Origin: Flavobacterium sp. 9
GTDB taxonomy: Bacteria; Bacteroidota; Bacteroidia; Flavobacteriales; Flavobacteriaceae
Assembly: GCF_002754195.1 (NCBI RefSeq)
Contig: NZ_PEEU01000001.1
Coordinates: 5,332,001-5,396,000 of the forward strand
Length of the DNA stretch: 64,000 nt
Direction of reading: 5' to 3'
Shown here: piece after piece, positions 43,414-52,825 of the stretch
Numbering within the stretch: position 1 is the stretch's first letter
How the letters are laid out: every line of letters starts with the position of its first letter
Translations under genes and position numbers: made by a program
The notes under the pieces: model-generated
Database searches by the model: none
What the model saw: the letters and a program-made list of their open reading frames with translations, nothing else
Told to the model about the DNA's origin: nothing

Positions 43414-44694
43414 ATGAAACTTTGGGAAAAAGGAATACCAACAGATAAACAAATCGAGCATTTCACAGTAGGAAACGATCGTGAACTGGATTTGGTTCTT
43501 GCAAAATACGATGCTTTAGGTTCTATTGCACACGCTAAAATGTTGGGTCAAATTGGTTTATTAACTAAAGAAGAAACAACTTCTCTGGTTGATGCCTTAA
43601 ACGAAATCATTGCTGACGTTGCAAAAGGAAACTTCGTAATCGAAGACAGTTTTGAAGACGTACATTCCAAAATAGAATATTTATTGACTGTAAAACTTGG
43701 CGATGCCGGAAAGAAAATCCACACTGCACGTTCTCGTAACGATCAGGTTTTAGTAGATGTTCATTTATATCTAAAAGACGAATTAAAAGCCTTAAAAGAA
43801 CAAGTAAAAACATTGTTTGATTTGTTAATGGAATCGGCAGAAAAACACCAAAATGTTTTATTGCCAGGATATACGCACTTGCAAATCGCCATGCCATCGT
43901 CATTCGGAATGTGGTTTTCTGCTTACGCTGAAAGTTTTATTGACGATATTACAATGTTGAATGCAGCTTCAAAAATCGTTGATCAAAATCCGTTAGGTTC
44001 TGCTGCAGGTTACGGAAGTTCGTTTCCAATCAACAGAACATTTACAACTCAGGAATTAGGTTTTGAAACCTTGAAATTCAATGCCGTTGCAGCACAAATG
44101 AGCCGCGGAAAAGCAGAAAAAACTGTTGCATTTGCAATGGCAAGTGTTGCAGGAACCTTATCAAAATTCGCAATGGACGTTTGTTTGTACATGAGCCAAA
44201 ATTTTGATTTTATTGGTCTTCCGGCGCATCTTACAACAGGATCGAGCATTATGCCACACAAGAAAAATCCGGATGTTTTTGAATTAATCAGAGGAAAATG
44301 CAACAAGATTCAGGCACTTCCATACGAAATCACTTTAATTACGAATAATCTACCAAGTGGTTATCACAGGGATTTGCAACTTTTGAAAGAAGGTTTATTT
44401 CCAGCGCTTCAAAATCTGAAAGCATGTTTAGATATTGCGATTTTCTCAGTAAAAGATATTACAGTAAAAGACAATATTTTAAAAGATAAAAAATACGATT
44501 ATCTGTTTACAGTAGATACTTTAAACGAAATGGTTGTTGCAGGAATGCCATTCAGAGATGCATACAAAGCCGTTGCAGAACAATTGGAAGTAGGAACTTA
44601 TCAATCGCCAAAAGAAACAAAACACACACACGAAGGAAGTATTAATAATTTGTGTCTGGATGCTATTAAAGATAAAATGAAAGCAGCTTATTAA
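43414..44694 (+). CDS. argH: Argininosuccinate lyase
   Basis: ArgH splits argininosuccinate into arginine and fumarate. The protein has 426 residues. The family signature GSSIMPHKKNPD is near residue 280; HTARSRNDQVLVDVHLYL, LPGYTHLQIAMPSSFGMW and NQNPLGSAAGYG-like QNPLGSAAGYGSSF are also visible. It is the last gene of the operon and is followed by the strongest terminator in the window. Confidence 0.95.
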   Translation: MKLWEKGIPTDKQIEHFTVGNDRELDLVLAKYDALGSIAHAKMLGQIGLLTKEETTSLVDALNEIIADVAKGNFVIEDSFEDVHSKIEYLLTVKLGDAGKKIHTARSRNDQVLVDVHLYLKDELKALKEQVKTLFDLLMESAEKHQNVLLPGYTHLQIAMPSSFGMWFSAYAESFIDDITMLNAASKIVDQNPLGSAAGYGSSFPINRTFTTQELGFETLKFNAVAAQMSRGKAEKTVAFAMASVAGTLSKFAMDVCLYMSQNFDFIGLPAHLTTGSSIMPHKKNPDVFELIRGKCNKIQALPYEITLITNNLPSGYHRDLQLLKEGLFPALQNLKACLDIAIFSVKDITVKDNILKDKKYDYLFTVDTLNEMVVAGMPFRDAYKAVAEQLEVGTYQSPKETKHTHEGSINNLCLDAIKDKMKAAY

Positions 44695-44739
44695 TTGTTG
44701 ATTGTTAATTGTAAAATGTAAAACGATTACTATTCATAA

Positions 44740-44780
44740 AAAAACGAAATCCCGAATCTTTGATTCGGGATTTCGTTTTT
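44740..44780 (+). terminator. Terminator of the arginine operon
   Basis: A 19-bp perfect stem (AAAAACGAAATCCCGAATC and its complement) has a 3-nt TTT loop and ends in five T residues. Confidence 0.93.
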
Positions 44781-44784
44781 AAGC

Positions 44785-44854
44785 ATAATCTATAATCTAT
44801 AATCTATAATCTATAATCTATAATCTATAATCTATAATCTATAATCTATAATCT
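44785..44854. repeat. Tandem heptamer (ATAATCT) x 10
   Basis: Ten exact head-to-tail copies of ATAATCT lie directly after the argH terminator and 39 nt before a -7 element (TATTTTTG, 44893-44900). Seven is not a helical repeat, and the array is likely to vary in length between strains. Confidence 0.95.
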
Positions 44855-44924
44855 AAAATATTTCACAATATTCATCTTACAAATAAAAACACTATTTTTG
44901 ATTTGCACTTTTATAAAAGTAACT

Positions 44925-45926
44925 ATGAATAAGTTTGACGACCAAGCCACTAAAACGCTTTTCGATAGAAATTTAATAACAGAGAATCAGTATCAGGAAA
45001 TAAGTTCCTATCGCAATCTGAATATTTTTTCGCTAAATGCCGAATTAAAGTTTTTCCTCTATTTATCGGTTTTGTTATTTACATCAGGAATCGGAATTTT
45101 GATTTATGAAAACATCGATAGTATTGGTCATATTGCCATACTTTCGTTATTATTAATTGTCATTGCAGTTTGTTTTTATTACTGTTTTAAAAACGCAAAA
45201 GGCTTTCAGAAATCCGAAACCACTTTTGAACATCCTGTTTTAGAATATTTAGTTTTATTGGCAAATATCTTGACTTGTATTTTTATAGGTTATTTGCAAT
45301 TTCAGTACAAACCATTCGGAACACATTACGGATTAGCAACTTTAATTCCAACGGTTGTCAGTTTCTTTTGTGCGTATTATTTCGATAATAAAAGTGTTTT
45401 AACTATTGCTATAACTGGTTTAGCGGCTTATATTGGACTTTCGGTAACGCCCCAGGATTTATTGAATAACAGTTATTTTTATGCAAATCAAACTTTAAGT
45501 TATTCTGCAATAATGCTGGGAGTTTTACTCATTTTATGGACAGTTTACAGCACAAGAATTCAGTTAAAAAAGCATTTTACTATTATCTATCTAACATTTG
45601 CTTTGCACATTATAAGTATCGCATCAATCAACAGCTTAGTTGATTATTACAGTGAAGGTATTTGGTTGATTTTTGCTTTTGTTCTGGCAGGTTCATCGTA
45701 TTATTTTTATAAAGTAAGTCATAATCTCAAGGCGATTTCGTTGTATGTTTTTATGATCGTCTATGCTTATATCGGTTTTAATATCTTCTTGTTCCGAGTT
45801 TTTGAGCATGTTGATTTTTCAGATATTTGGGAGTTATTTATTTTAATTCTTCCAATTTATTTCATTGGCTCGATAGTCTTATTTATTAAACTTATTAAAA
45901 ACTTCAATAAAGAAATTGCAAAATGA
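44925..45926 (+). CDS. DUF2157-like multi-pass membrane protein
   Basis: The protein has 333 residues. A soluble start (MNKFDDQATKTLFDRNLITENQYQ) precedes about ten hydrophobic helices, the layout of DUF2157-type proteins. No catalytic motif is visible. Its stop overlaps the ATG of the next membrane gene by 4 nt (ATGA), so the two proteins are coupled and may form a complex. TATTTTTG 24 nt upstream is a probable -7 element. The function is unknown. Confidence 0.75.
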   Translation: MNKFDDQATKTLFDRNLITENQYQEISSYRNLNIFSLNAELKFFLYLSVLLFTSGIGILIYENIDSIGHIAILSLLLIVIAVCFYYCFKNAKGFQKSETTFEHPVLEYLVLLANILTCIFIGYLQFQYKPFGTHYGLATLIPTVVSFFCAYYFDNKSVLTIAITGLAAYIGLSVTPQDLLNNSYFYANQTLSYSAIMLGVLLILWTVYSTRIQLKKHFTIIYLTFALHIISIASINSLVDYYSEGIWLIFAFVLAGSSYYFYKVSHNLKAISLYVFMIVYAYIGFNIFLFRVFEHVDFSDIWELFILILPIYFIGSIVLFIKLIKNFNKEIAK

Positions 45927-47086
45927 TAGTATACGATAAACAATTTTTAGATGATTTAGCTTTGCTTGGAGAAGCAAATTCTTTGAAAGAAGCGGGTTTT
46001 ATAAGTAAAGAACAAAGAGATTTAATCAAAAAAGAACTTCCGGATTTTAGAGGAAATAGTAATATTTTGGTTCGATTAGGATTCTTTTTGTTGGGAGCAT
46101 TTCTATATTTATCGGTATGTGGCGCAATTTCGTTATTAGGTCTTAGTGGAGAACAATCCTTTTTCAATGTTTGTTGTTATATTTTTGCTATTGTTGGTTT
46201 TGTCGGAGCAGAATTTTTAGCCAATCACAAATATTATGGACACGGATTAGAAGATGCATTTTGTCTCGGAGCGATTCTAAATGTTGGTTTTGCGATTGCC
46301 ATCACTACAGAAGGATATGAATTGGTAATTGCGGTATTTGTTGCAATTGCTTCTTTCGTAATGTACATAAGATATTTACATTTATTGTCTTTGCTTGTTT
46401 TTTGTTTAGCTACTTCGGCTGTTTTATTTTATGGATTATTTGAATTTGGTCCTGTCGGAAAAACTATTTTGCCATTTGCAGCAATGTTAGTTTCCGCTGC
46501 ATTTTACTTTTTAACTAAAAAAGCGATTAGTAATCTCAAGGAAAGGTATTACTATAATGGGCTTTTGCTTGCCAATAGTTTCTGTTTAGTATTATTTTAT
46601 CTTTCTTGTAATTATCTTGTAGTTAGAGAACTTTCTGTAATGCTTTTAGGAAATGAAATACTTCCAGGAAAAGATATTCCGTTTGCCATATTTTTTTATG
46701 CGTTTACTTTTATTGTTCCCGTTGTTTATTTGGTGCAAGCCTTAAAAACAAAAGACAGAATCATGCTTTGGATTAGTTTTCTGGCTATTGGATTTTCAAT
46801 TTATACGATCAGATTCTATTATTCAGTTTTACCAATAGAAGTCGCATTAACTCTGGGCGGATTGGTTTTGTTTGCAATCGCTTATTTTTCTATTAGAAAT
46901 TTAAAAAATAAAGAAACTGGATTAACTTTTAAACCGGACAGAATTAATAGTTCGAATGCGTTTCTAAATGCCGAAGCCTTAATTGTAGCTTCAACAGTTG
47001 GTTTAAAACCAGAAATGAAATCAGAATCTCCAATGGATTTTGGAGGCGGAGGTTTTAGCGGAGGAGGTTCAGAGGGAACTTTCTAG
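45923..47086 (+). CDS. Multi-pass membrane protein with Gly-rich C-terminal tail
   Basis: The protein has 387 residues. The N-terminal 40 residues contain LKEAGFISKEQRDLIKKEL, echoing the start of the preceding protein. About ten membrane helices follow. It ends with a low-complexity tail, MDFGGGGFSGGGSEGTF, similar to tails of TPM-domain/YgcG-like proteins. The function is unknown. The 4-nt overlap with the upstream gene suggests a two-subunit system. Confidence 0.72.
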   Translation: MIVYDKQFLDDLALLGEANSLKEAGFISKEQRDLIKKELPDFRGNSNILVRLGFFLLGAFLYLSVCGAISLLGLSGEQSFFNVCCYIFAIVGFVGAEFLANHKYYGHGLEDAFCLGAILNVGFAIAITTEGYELVIAVFVAIASFVMYIRYLHLLSLLVFCLATSAVLFYGLFEFGPVGKTILPFAAMLVSAAFYFLTKKAISNLKERYYYNGLLLANSFCLVLFYLSCNYLVVRELSVMLLGNEILPGKDIPFAIFFYAFTFIVPVVYLVQALKTKDRIMLWISFLAIGFSIYTIRFYYSVLPIEVALTLGGLVLFAIAYFSIRNLKNKETGLTFKPDRINSSNAFLNAEALIVASTVGLKPEMKSESPMDFGGGGFSGGGSEGTF

Positions 47087-47130
47087 TGAATTGTTAATTG
47101 TTGATGATTGATTATTAATTATAAAAATAG

Positions 47131-47168
47131 AAAAGTGAGATGTAAATTGATTTACATCTCACTTTTTA
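47131..47168 (+). terminator. Terminator of the membrane-protein pair
   Basis: AAAAGTGAGATGTAAAT pairs perfectly with ATTTACATCTCACTTTT (nominal 2-nt loop). The hairpin is nearly symmetrical and could also serve transcripts from the other strand. Confidence 0.8.
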
Positions 47169-47233
47169 TATTAAAAGTATTTAGGATTAAGAGATTAACT
47201 TAATTTTTCTTAATATCTAAATGGTAAAATTTT

Positions 47234-47623
47234 TTAAACTTTTTCCTTTAAAGCGATTGCATCAATATCGCTGTGCGAAACATCGTAAACAGCTTTTCCG
47301 TTTTTGATTAGAATAAGTTGTGGAGATTCGTGATAAACGTTGAATTTGTTAGCAATTTCATTAGAGATATCGCGATGGGCAATTAAATCTAAAAAGTAAG
47401 CATCAACGGTTTCATTCAAATCAAATTCGCGTTCAAATTGTTTCAAAGCCATTCGGCTAATGCTGCATCTTGTGCTGTGTTTGAAAATTACAACAGGTTT
47501 TTCATTAGATAAAGCTTCTATTTCTGATAATTGAGCTAAATCAGTTAATTCTGTCCAGTTTACATTGCTTTTTGGAGAATCTGTATTCTCTGAATTTCCG
47601 AAGATTGAATTTAAAAAACTCAT
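47234..47623 (-). CDS. ytxJ: Bacillithiol system redox-active protein YtxJ-like
   Basis: The protein has 129 residues and a thioredoxin-like fold. The active site reads HSTRCSISRMAL, a single cysteine in place of CxxC, as in YtxJ proteins that act on bacillithiolated proteins. The cis-Pro region ESPQLILIKNGKAVYDVSHSD is intact. This implies that the organism uses bacillithiol. No bsh gene is in the window. The upstream 209 nt to clpB contain no recognised promoter on either strand. Confidence 0.85.
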   Translation of the reverse strand: MSFLNSIFGNSENTDSPKSNVNWTELTDLAQLSEIEALSNEKPVVIFKHSTRCSISRMALKQFEREFDLNETVDAYFLDLIAHRDISNEIANKFNVYHESPQLILIKNGKAVYDVSHSDIDAIALKEKV

Positions 47624-47832
47624 ATTTTGGCGTGTTTTTATGACTTTTTGGCGTTAAAAATTGGTTAAAAGCTGATTTTTAGCGACATTTTGTCTGTATT
47701 TTTAGTATGGAATATATTTTGAAAGATCTGAAGCAAAGTTATATCATTTAAAGTTAAAAATTTAATCCAATAAATTGTAATTTTAATGGTATCGAAATTT
47801 ATTAAGTAAAATCAATCATAAATCACATACAT

Positions 47833-50436
47833 ATGAACATAAATAAATTTACAATTAAGTCGCAGGAAGCCATTCAGCTATCACAGCAATTGGCCCAACG
47901 CAACGGACAGCAACAGATAGAAAACGAACACATTTTTAAAGCTATTTTTGAAGTAGATGAAAATGTGGCGCCGTTTATTTTGAAAAAGCTGAATGTTAAT
48001 GTTCCGTTGTTTTTACAAATATTAGACAGTACAATTCAGAGTTTTCCTAAAGTTTCAGGAGGAGATATTATGCTTTCCAGAGACGCAAACAAAATGCTGA
48101 ATGAAGCTGAGATTATTGCTCAGAAAATGAACGATGAATATGTTTCTATCGAACATTTAATTTTGGCAATTTTCGATTCAAAAAGTAAAGTTTCACAAAT
48201 TTTAAAAGATCAGGGAGTTACAGGAAAAGGTTTAAAAGCTGCTATCGAAGAACTTCGTAAAGGAGAAAGAGTAACATCGGCATCAGCTGAAGAAACTTAT
48301 AATTCCTTAAATAAATACGCTAAAAACTTAAATGAATTAGCACGTACCGGAAAACTCGATCCAGTTATTGGTCGTGACGAAGAAATCCGTCGTGTGCTTC
48401 AGATTTTAACGCGTAGAACAAAAAATAACCCAATGTTAGTTGGAGAACCGGGAGTTGGTAAAACAGCTATTGCCGAAGGTTTGGCTCATAGAATTGTTGA
48501 TGGCGATGTGCCTGAAAACTTAAAAGATAAAATCGTTTTCTCACTTGATATGGGAGCGCTTATTGCGGGTGCGAAGTTCAAAGGAGAATTTGAAGAACGT
48601 TTAAAATCAGTTGTAAAAGAAGTTACCGCTGCCGAAGGTGATATTGTTCTTTTTATAGATGAGATTCATACACTTGTTGGTGCAGGTGGAGGAGAAGGCG
48701 CAATGGATGCTGCAAATATTCTGAAACCAGCTTTGGCTCGTGGTGAGTTGAGAGCGATTGGAGCAACGACTTTGGATGAATATCAAAAATATTTTGAGAA
48801 AGATAAAGCCTTAGAGCGTCGTTTCCAAAAAGTTTTAATTGATGAACCGGATACAGAAAGTGCAATTTCTATCTTACGTGGAATCAAAGAAAAGTATGAA
48901 ACGCATCATAAAGTTCAGATAAAAGACGAGGCAATTATTGCAGCAGTTGAACTTTCTCAACGTTATATTACGAATCGTTTTTTACCGGACAAAGCCATCG
49001 ATTTGATGGACGAAGCAGCTTCGAAACTGCGTATGGAAATCAATTCAAAACCAGAAGAATTAGATGTTTTGGATCGTAAAATCATGCAGTTAGAAATTGA
49101 GATTGAAGCCATTAAACGTGAAAAAGAAGAAAGCAAATTGAAGATCCTACGCATGGATTTGGCGAACTTAAAAGAAGAACGCAACGAAATCTATGCAAAA
49201 TGGAAATCTGAGAAAGATGTTGTTGACGGAATTCAGGCTGTAAAATTAGAAATTGAAGATTTTAAATACGAAGCAGAACGTGCAGAACGTGACGGAGATT
49301 ACGGAAAAGTAGCCGAAATTCGTTACGGAAAAATTAAAGAAGCGCAAGAACGTCTGGATGTTTTACAGAAACAATTGCAAGAATATCAATCTGGTAATTC
49401 TTTGATTAAAGAAGAAGTAACCCGCGAAGATATTGCAGAAGTTGTAGCAAAATGGACCGGAATTCCAGTAATGAAAATGCTTCAGACAGAAAGAGAAAAA
49501 CTTTTGCATCTTGAAGACGAATTACACAAACGTGTAGTAGGGCAGGAAGAAGCGATTGAAGCGGTGAGTGATGCCGTTCGTAGAAGTCGTGCAGGTTTAC
49601 AGGATTTGAAAAAACCGGTTGGAACTTTCTTATTTTTAGGAACAACAGGAGTTGGTAAAACTGAGCTTGCAAAAGCTTTGGCAGAATATCTTTTTGATGA
49701 CGAAAATGCGATGACACGTATCGACATGAGTGAATATCAGGAACGTCACAGTGTAAGCCGTTTGGTTGGTGCGCCTCCAGGATATGTTGGTTATGACGAA
49801 GGTGGTCAGTTGACTGAAGCTGTGCGCAGAAAACCGTATTCTGTTATTTTGTTAGATGAGATCGAAAAAGCGCATCCGGATACTTTCAATATTTTATTGC
49901 AAGTTTTAGATGAAGGTCGTTTGACAGACAACAAAGGGCGTTTGGCTGATTTCAAGAATACAATTATCATCATGACATCCAATATGGGAAGTCAGATTAT
50001 ACAAGAGAAATTTGAGAATTTTAAAGGAAGTATTGAATCTGTGACTGAATCTGCAAAAGTGGAAGTTTTGGGATTATTGAAACAAACCGTACGTCCGGAA
50101 TTTATAAACCGTATCGACGAGATTGTGATGTTTACGCCTTTAACGGTCGATAATATCTCTAGAATTGTGAGTTTACAACTTAAGAGCGTTACAAAAATGT
50201 TGGCCTTACAAGGTATTACAATGGATGCTACGCCAGAAGCAATCAAGTATTTGTCAGACAAAGGTTACGATCCGCAGTTTGGTGCAAGACCGGTAAAACG
50301 TGTCGTTCAAAGAGAAGTGCTGAATCAATTGTCGAAAGAAATTTTGGCTGGAAACATCACTACAGACAGTATAATTTTGATTGATGCTTTTGATGGACAA
50401 TTGGTTTTTAGAAACCAAACTCATATAGAGAAATAA
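47833..50436 (+). CDS. clpB: ATP-dependent disaggregase ClpB
   Basis: ClpB recovers aggregated proteins with DnaK. The protein has 867 residues. Order: Clp-N domain (1-145), first AAA+ module with [15 protein letters not shown] near 205, the long coiled-coil middle domain (about 400-530), and second AAA+ module with [19 protein letters not shown] near 600 and [20 protein letters not shown]. Walker B motifs are [13 protein letters not shown] and [12 protein letters not shown]. The coiled-coil insert distinguishes it from ClpA/ClpC. No heat-shock operator was recognised upstream. Confidence 0.96.
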   Translation: MNINKFTIKSQEAIQLSQQLAQRNGQQQIENEHIFKAIFEVDENVAPFILKKLNVNVPLFLQILDSTIQSFPKVSGGDIMLSRDANKMLNEAEIIAQKMNDEYVSIEHLILAIFDSKSKVSQILKDQGVTGKGLKAAIEELRKGERVTSASAEETYNSLNKYAKNLNELARTGKLDPVIGRDEEIRRVLQILTRRTKNNPMLVGEPGVGKTAIAEGLAHRIVDGDVPENLKDKIVFSLDMGALIAGAKFKGEFEERLKSVVKEVTAAEGDIVLFIDEIHTLVGAGGGEGAMDAANILKPALARGELRAIGATTLDEYQKYFEKDKALERRFQKVLIDEPDTESAISILRGIKEKYETHHKVQIKDEAIIAAVELSQRYITNRFLPDKAIDLMDEAASKLRMEINSKPEELDVLDRKIMQLEIEIEAIKREKEESKLKILRMDLANLKEERNEIYAKWKSEKDVVDGIQAVKLEIEDFKYEAERAERDGDYGKVAEIRYGKIKEAQERLDVLQKQLQEYQSGNSLIKEEVTREDIAEVVAKWTGIPVMKMLQTEREKLLHLEDELHKRVVGQEEAIEAVSDAVRRSRAGLQDLKKPVGTFLFLGTTGVGKTELAKALAEYLFDDENAMTRIDMSEYQERHSVSRLVGAPPGYVGYDEGGQLTEAVRRKPYSVILLDEIEKAHPDTFNILLQVLDEGRLTDNKGRLADFKNTIIIMTSNMGSQIIQEKFENFKGSIESVTESAKVEVLGLLKQTVRPEFINRIDEIVMFTPLTVDNISRIVSLQLKSVTKMLALQGITMDATPEAIKYLSDKGYDPQFGARPVKRVVQREVLNQLSKEILAGNITTDSIILIDAFDGQLVFRNQTHIEK

Positions 50437-50479
50437 TTTATTGCAGACATACAGATTAGTACGTCTTTATAAGCTAATA

Positions 50480-50514
50480 AAAACACCATTCGTTGCGGCG
50501 AATGGTGTTTTTTT
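50480..50514 (+). terminator. Terminator of clpB
   Basis: A 13-bp perfect stem (AAAACACCATTCG with CGAATGGTGTTTT) has a 6-nt loop and a T tract. The stem shares ACCATTCG with the fabV and DUF808 terminators. Confidence 0.88.
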
Positions 50515-50653
50515 ATGCTTAAACGCGAACCAAAATTCGAAAATAATATAACTTTTTTTTAAAGTAATATAAAATAATCCCAAATAAAGTCTTGACCTTT
50601 ACAGTACTGATTTAACGATCAATCAAAAGAAAGATAATCTTAATTACAAAACG

Positions 50654-50773
50654 ATGAACAATATTTTTAGAGGATTAATAGCAGGTTACGGCGCTAAGAA
50701 ATTAGGCGGAGGATGTTTTGGAACTATTTTAGTTTTCATAATTATATGGGTGCTTTTAGGACAATGCAGTTAA
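50654..50773 (+). CDS. 39-residue membrane peptide
   Basis: This frame is too short for usual gene callers. It starts MNNIFRGLIAGYGAKKLGGG and continues CFGTILVFIIIWVLLGQCS to a TAA. A glycine- and lysine-rich start precedes one membrane helix, a credible small membrane protein. It lies between clpB and the DUF808 gene, with 122 nt to the latter. The rest of the 459-nt interval holds the clpB terminator and A+T-rich sequence with no clear promoter. The function is unknown. Confidence 0.55.
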   Translation: MNNIFRGLIAGYGAKKLGGGCFGTILVFIIIWVLLGQCS

Positions 50774-50895
50774 TTTTTAGTTAGAAAAATCAACAAAAAG
50801 TCTTAGATTAGCACTAATAAATAACCAAACTTACGAATTATACTGGATGCTAAAAGTCAGTGAATTACGTAGTTTTTTAAAATTAAAAAAGTATA

Positions 50896-51786
50896 ATGGC
50901 ATCAGGTTTTTTCGTACTATTAGACGATATCGCAGCAATTATGGATGATGTTGCAGTAATGAGTAAAGTTGCAGCAAAAAAAACAGCAGGTATTTTAGGA
51001 GATGATTTAGCAGTAAATGCTGAAAAAGCTTCAGGATTTGCTTCATCCAGAGAACTTCCGGTATTATGGGCAATCAGCAAAGGTTCACTTCTTAATAAAG
51101 TAATCATTTTGCCGATCGCGTTTTTATTAAGTGCATTTTTTCCAGTTGCAATCATTGTAATCTTAGTACTTGGCGGACTTTTTCTTGCCTATGAAGGAGC
51201 AGAAAAAATCTACGAATTTGTATTCCCGCACGAACACGAAAAATCAGAAGGAATTACTGATGAAGTTTTAACCGAAGAACAAATTCTGGAAGCTGAAAAA
51301 GGAAAAGTAAAATCAGCTATTGTAACTGATTTTATATTATCTGTAGAAATCGTAATTATTGCCCTTGGAACCGTAATTGGCAAACCAATTGCACAACAAA
51401 TTGTAGTAGTTTCAATAATTGCTATAATTGCAACAATTGGAGTTTACGGCATCGTTGCGCTTATCGTAAGAATGGATGAAGCTGGATTTAAACTAATTCA
51501 AATTAGCAAAAAAGACAAAAGTGTATTTAAATTTATCGGAAACATATTGGTAAAAGCGCTTCCATTAGTAATTAAAAGTTTGACTGTTATTGGTACAATC
51601 GCATTACTTTTGGTCGCTGGCGGAATATTCGTGCATTACATTCCGTTTTTCCATCATTACGTTCCGCAATTGCCATTACCTTCAATTATTAAAGAATTTG
51701 TGATTGGACTTGCTCTTGGACTTGTAGTTTTGGCAATCGTAAATCTGATCAAAAAGATACTTCCAAAGAAAGCTTCAGCAGAATAA
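50896..51786 (+). CDS. DUF808 family membrane protein (YedI-like)
   Basis: The protein has 296 residues. The N-terminus ASGFFVLLDDIAAIMDDVAV and KTAGILGDDLAVNAEKASGF are the DUF808 signature. Five or more hydrophobic helices follow, for example IILPIAFLLSAFFPVAIIVI. It lies in the inner membrane; the function is unknown. An acidic cytoplasmic loop carries HEHEKSEGITDEVLTEEQIL. Confidence 0.88.
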   Translation: MASGFFVLLDDIAAIMDDVAVMSKVAAKKTAGILGDDLAVNAEKASGFASSRELPVLWAISKGSLLNKVIILPIAFLLSAFFPVAIIVILVLGGLFLAYEGAEKIYEFVFPHEHEKSEGITDEVLTEEQILEAEKGKVKSAIVTDFILSVEIVIIALGTVIGKPIAQQIVVVSIIAIIATIGVYGIVALIVRMDEAGFKLIQISKKDKSVFKFIGNILVKALPLVIKSLTVIGTIALLLVAGGIFVHYIPFFHHYVPQLPLPSIIKEFVIGLALGLVVLAIVNLIKKILPKKASAE

Positions 51787-51807
51787 ACTCATTATAAAAT
51801 TATTCAG

Positions 51808-51839
51808 AAACACCATTCGAAAGATTGGTGTTTTTTTTT
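51808..51839 (+). terminator. Terminator of the DUF808 gene
   Basis: An 8-bp stem (AAACACCA with TGGTGTTT) has a 10-nt loop and is followed by a long T tract. Confidence 0.78.
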
Positions 51840-51862
51840 GGAGCAAAATAATCAGTTCCAAA

Positions 51863-51940
51863 AGCCCACCAGTCCCGTCATTCACTATATCTTTTTTTCC
51901 GCAAAAGCGGCAAAAAAAGGATGCCGTTTCTACCGGGGCT
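51863..51940. repeat. Structured dispersed element, copy B
   Basis: This copy keeps CTATATCTTTTT and AAAAAGGATnCCG-TTCTA-C-GGGCTATG of copy A (12102-12175). Its inner stem tip is CCGC-AAAA-GCGG in place of AGGGC-AAAAAA-GCCCT, and its outer helix is CCCG with CGGG in place of CCTG with CAGG. Both changes keep base pairing. The remainder of the 332-nt gap up to the next gene holds no other feature. Confidence 0.72.
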
Positions 51941-52118
51941 ATGCGATAATTTTTAATTTTCATAAGAAATAACTGTAGTTGCGTAAAATTTTTTAAATAA
52001 ATAATCTTTTGATTTACAATGATTTAATTGTTTTTGCTGTTTTTTTAACATTTAGGCAAAGCAACCAAAGCAACCTATCTGCATCTTCATAGTAATTAAC
52101 AATTAATTATAATTTTAT

Positions 52119-52535
52119 ATGAAAAATTTTAAACTTAAATCAGTTTTAGTAGTATTATTTTTAGGAATTGCATTAACTTCATGCAGCAGCGACGATGATA
52201 AACCAACTCCTCCTCCTACATCAAATACAAAAATTTCTTTTGTATCTGCAGTTACAGGACCGGCAACAGGAAAAGTAAATGACGAATTAAGCTATGAGGC
52301 AACTTATACTCCTGAAACTGCTTGTGGTGTATTCAGTAAATTTACAGAAGTGTCAATTGGTGCATCAAAAGGATTTGGAGTTGAAGTTAAATATCCTGCA
52401 GAAGTTTGTACACTACAAACTCCACAACCTCAAAAAGCGGTTTATAAATTTAAAGCGACAGCAAAAGGAACTTTTGAAATTAAATTTCAGAAATCAGCAA
52501 CTGAATTCTTAATTCAAAAAGTGGTTATAAACTAG
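52119..52535 (+). CDS. Predicted surface lipoprotein of unknown function
   Basis: The protein has 138 residues with a lipobox ending IALTSCSSDDDKP. The Ser-Ser-Asp-Asp-Asp after the cysteine resembles the export signal that sends lipoproteins to the cell surface in Capnocytophaga and Flavobacterium. A proline linker (PTPPPTS) leads to one small beta-rich domain with two cysteines (ETACGVF and AEVCTLQ) that may form a disulphide. No family is recognised. Confidence 0.78.
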   Translation: MKNFKLKSVLVVLFLGIALTSCSSDDDKPTPPPTSNTKISFVSAVTGPATGKVNDELSYEATYTPETACGVFSKFTEVSIGASKGFGVEVKYPAEVCTLQTPQPQKAVYKFKATAKGTFEIKFQKSATEFLIQKVVIN

Positions 52536-52564
52536 TTTTTTAGTTGATAAATTTTTAGGTTAGG

Positions 52565-52628
52565 AACCATTTTATAAATATTAGATTCTGTCAAGGAATA
52601 AGATATTTGTAAAATGGTTTTTTTTTAA
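52565..52628 (+). terminator. Long-stem terminator after the lipoprotein gene
   Basis: AACCATTTTATAAATAT (52565-52581) pairs with ATATTTGTAAAATGGTT (52603-52619) with one mismatch; ATTC and GAAT extend the pairing inside. Eight or more T residues follow. Confidence 0.8.
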
Positions 52629-52777
52629 GTGAGTCACATTCTAATTATTGTAAACGTTTGTTTATAATCTTAAAAAGATAAATTTTACATCTTGTGATTT
52701 TGCGAGCAAACAGTAAAGACTATTTTTAAGCGAACTTTGCGTAAATCTTTGCGAACTTCGCGGTTGATAACAACACT

Positions 52778-52807
52778 TTGTCATTCCTCTAAAAATTACT
52801 ATTTTTG
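52778..52807 (+). promoter_or_regulatory. Promoter of aguB
   Basis: TTG at 52778-52780 and TATTTTTG at 52800-52807 are exactly 19 nt apart, the best consensus fit in the window together with the bamD promoter. The preceding gap (52630-52770) holds CTTTGCG-type words also seen at 38.6 and 58.5 kb. Confidence 0.75.
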
Positions 52808-52825
52808 CACTCTAAATTTTATGTC

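Noticed and set aside
44785..44854. Heptamer array as a CRISPR array
   Set aside because: The units are contiguous with no spacers, and no cas genes are present.
47624..47832. Heat-shock operator upstream of clpB
   Set aside because: No CIRCE-like or other recognised operator, and no good TAnnTTTG promoter, could be found.
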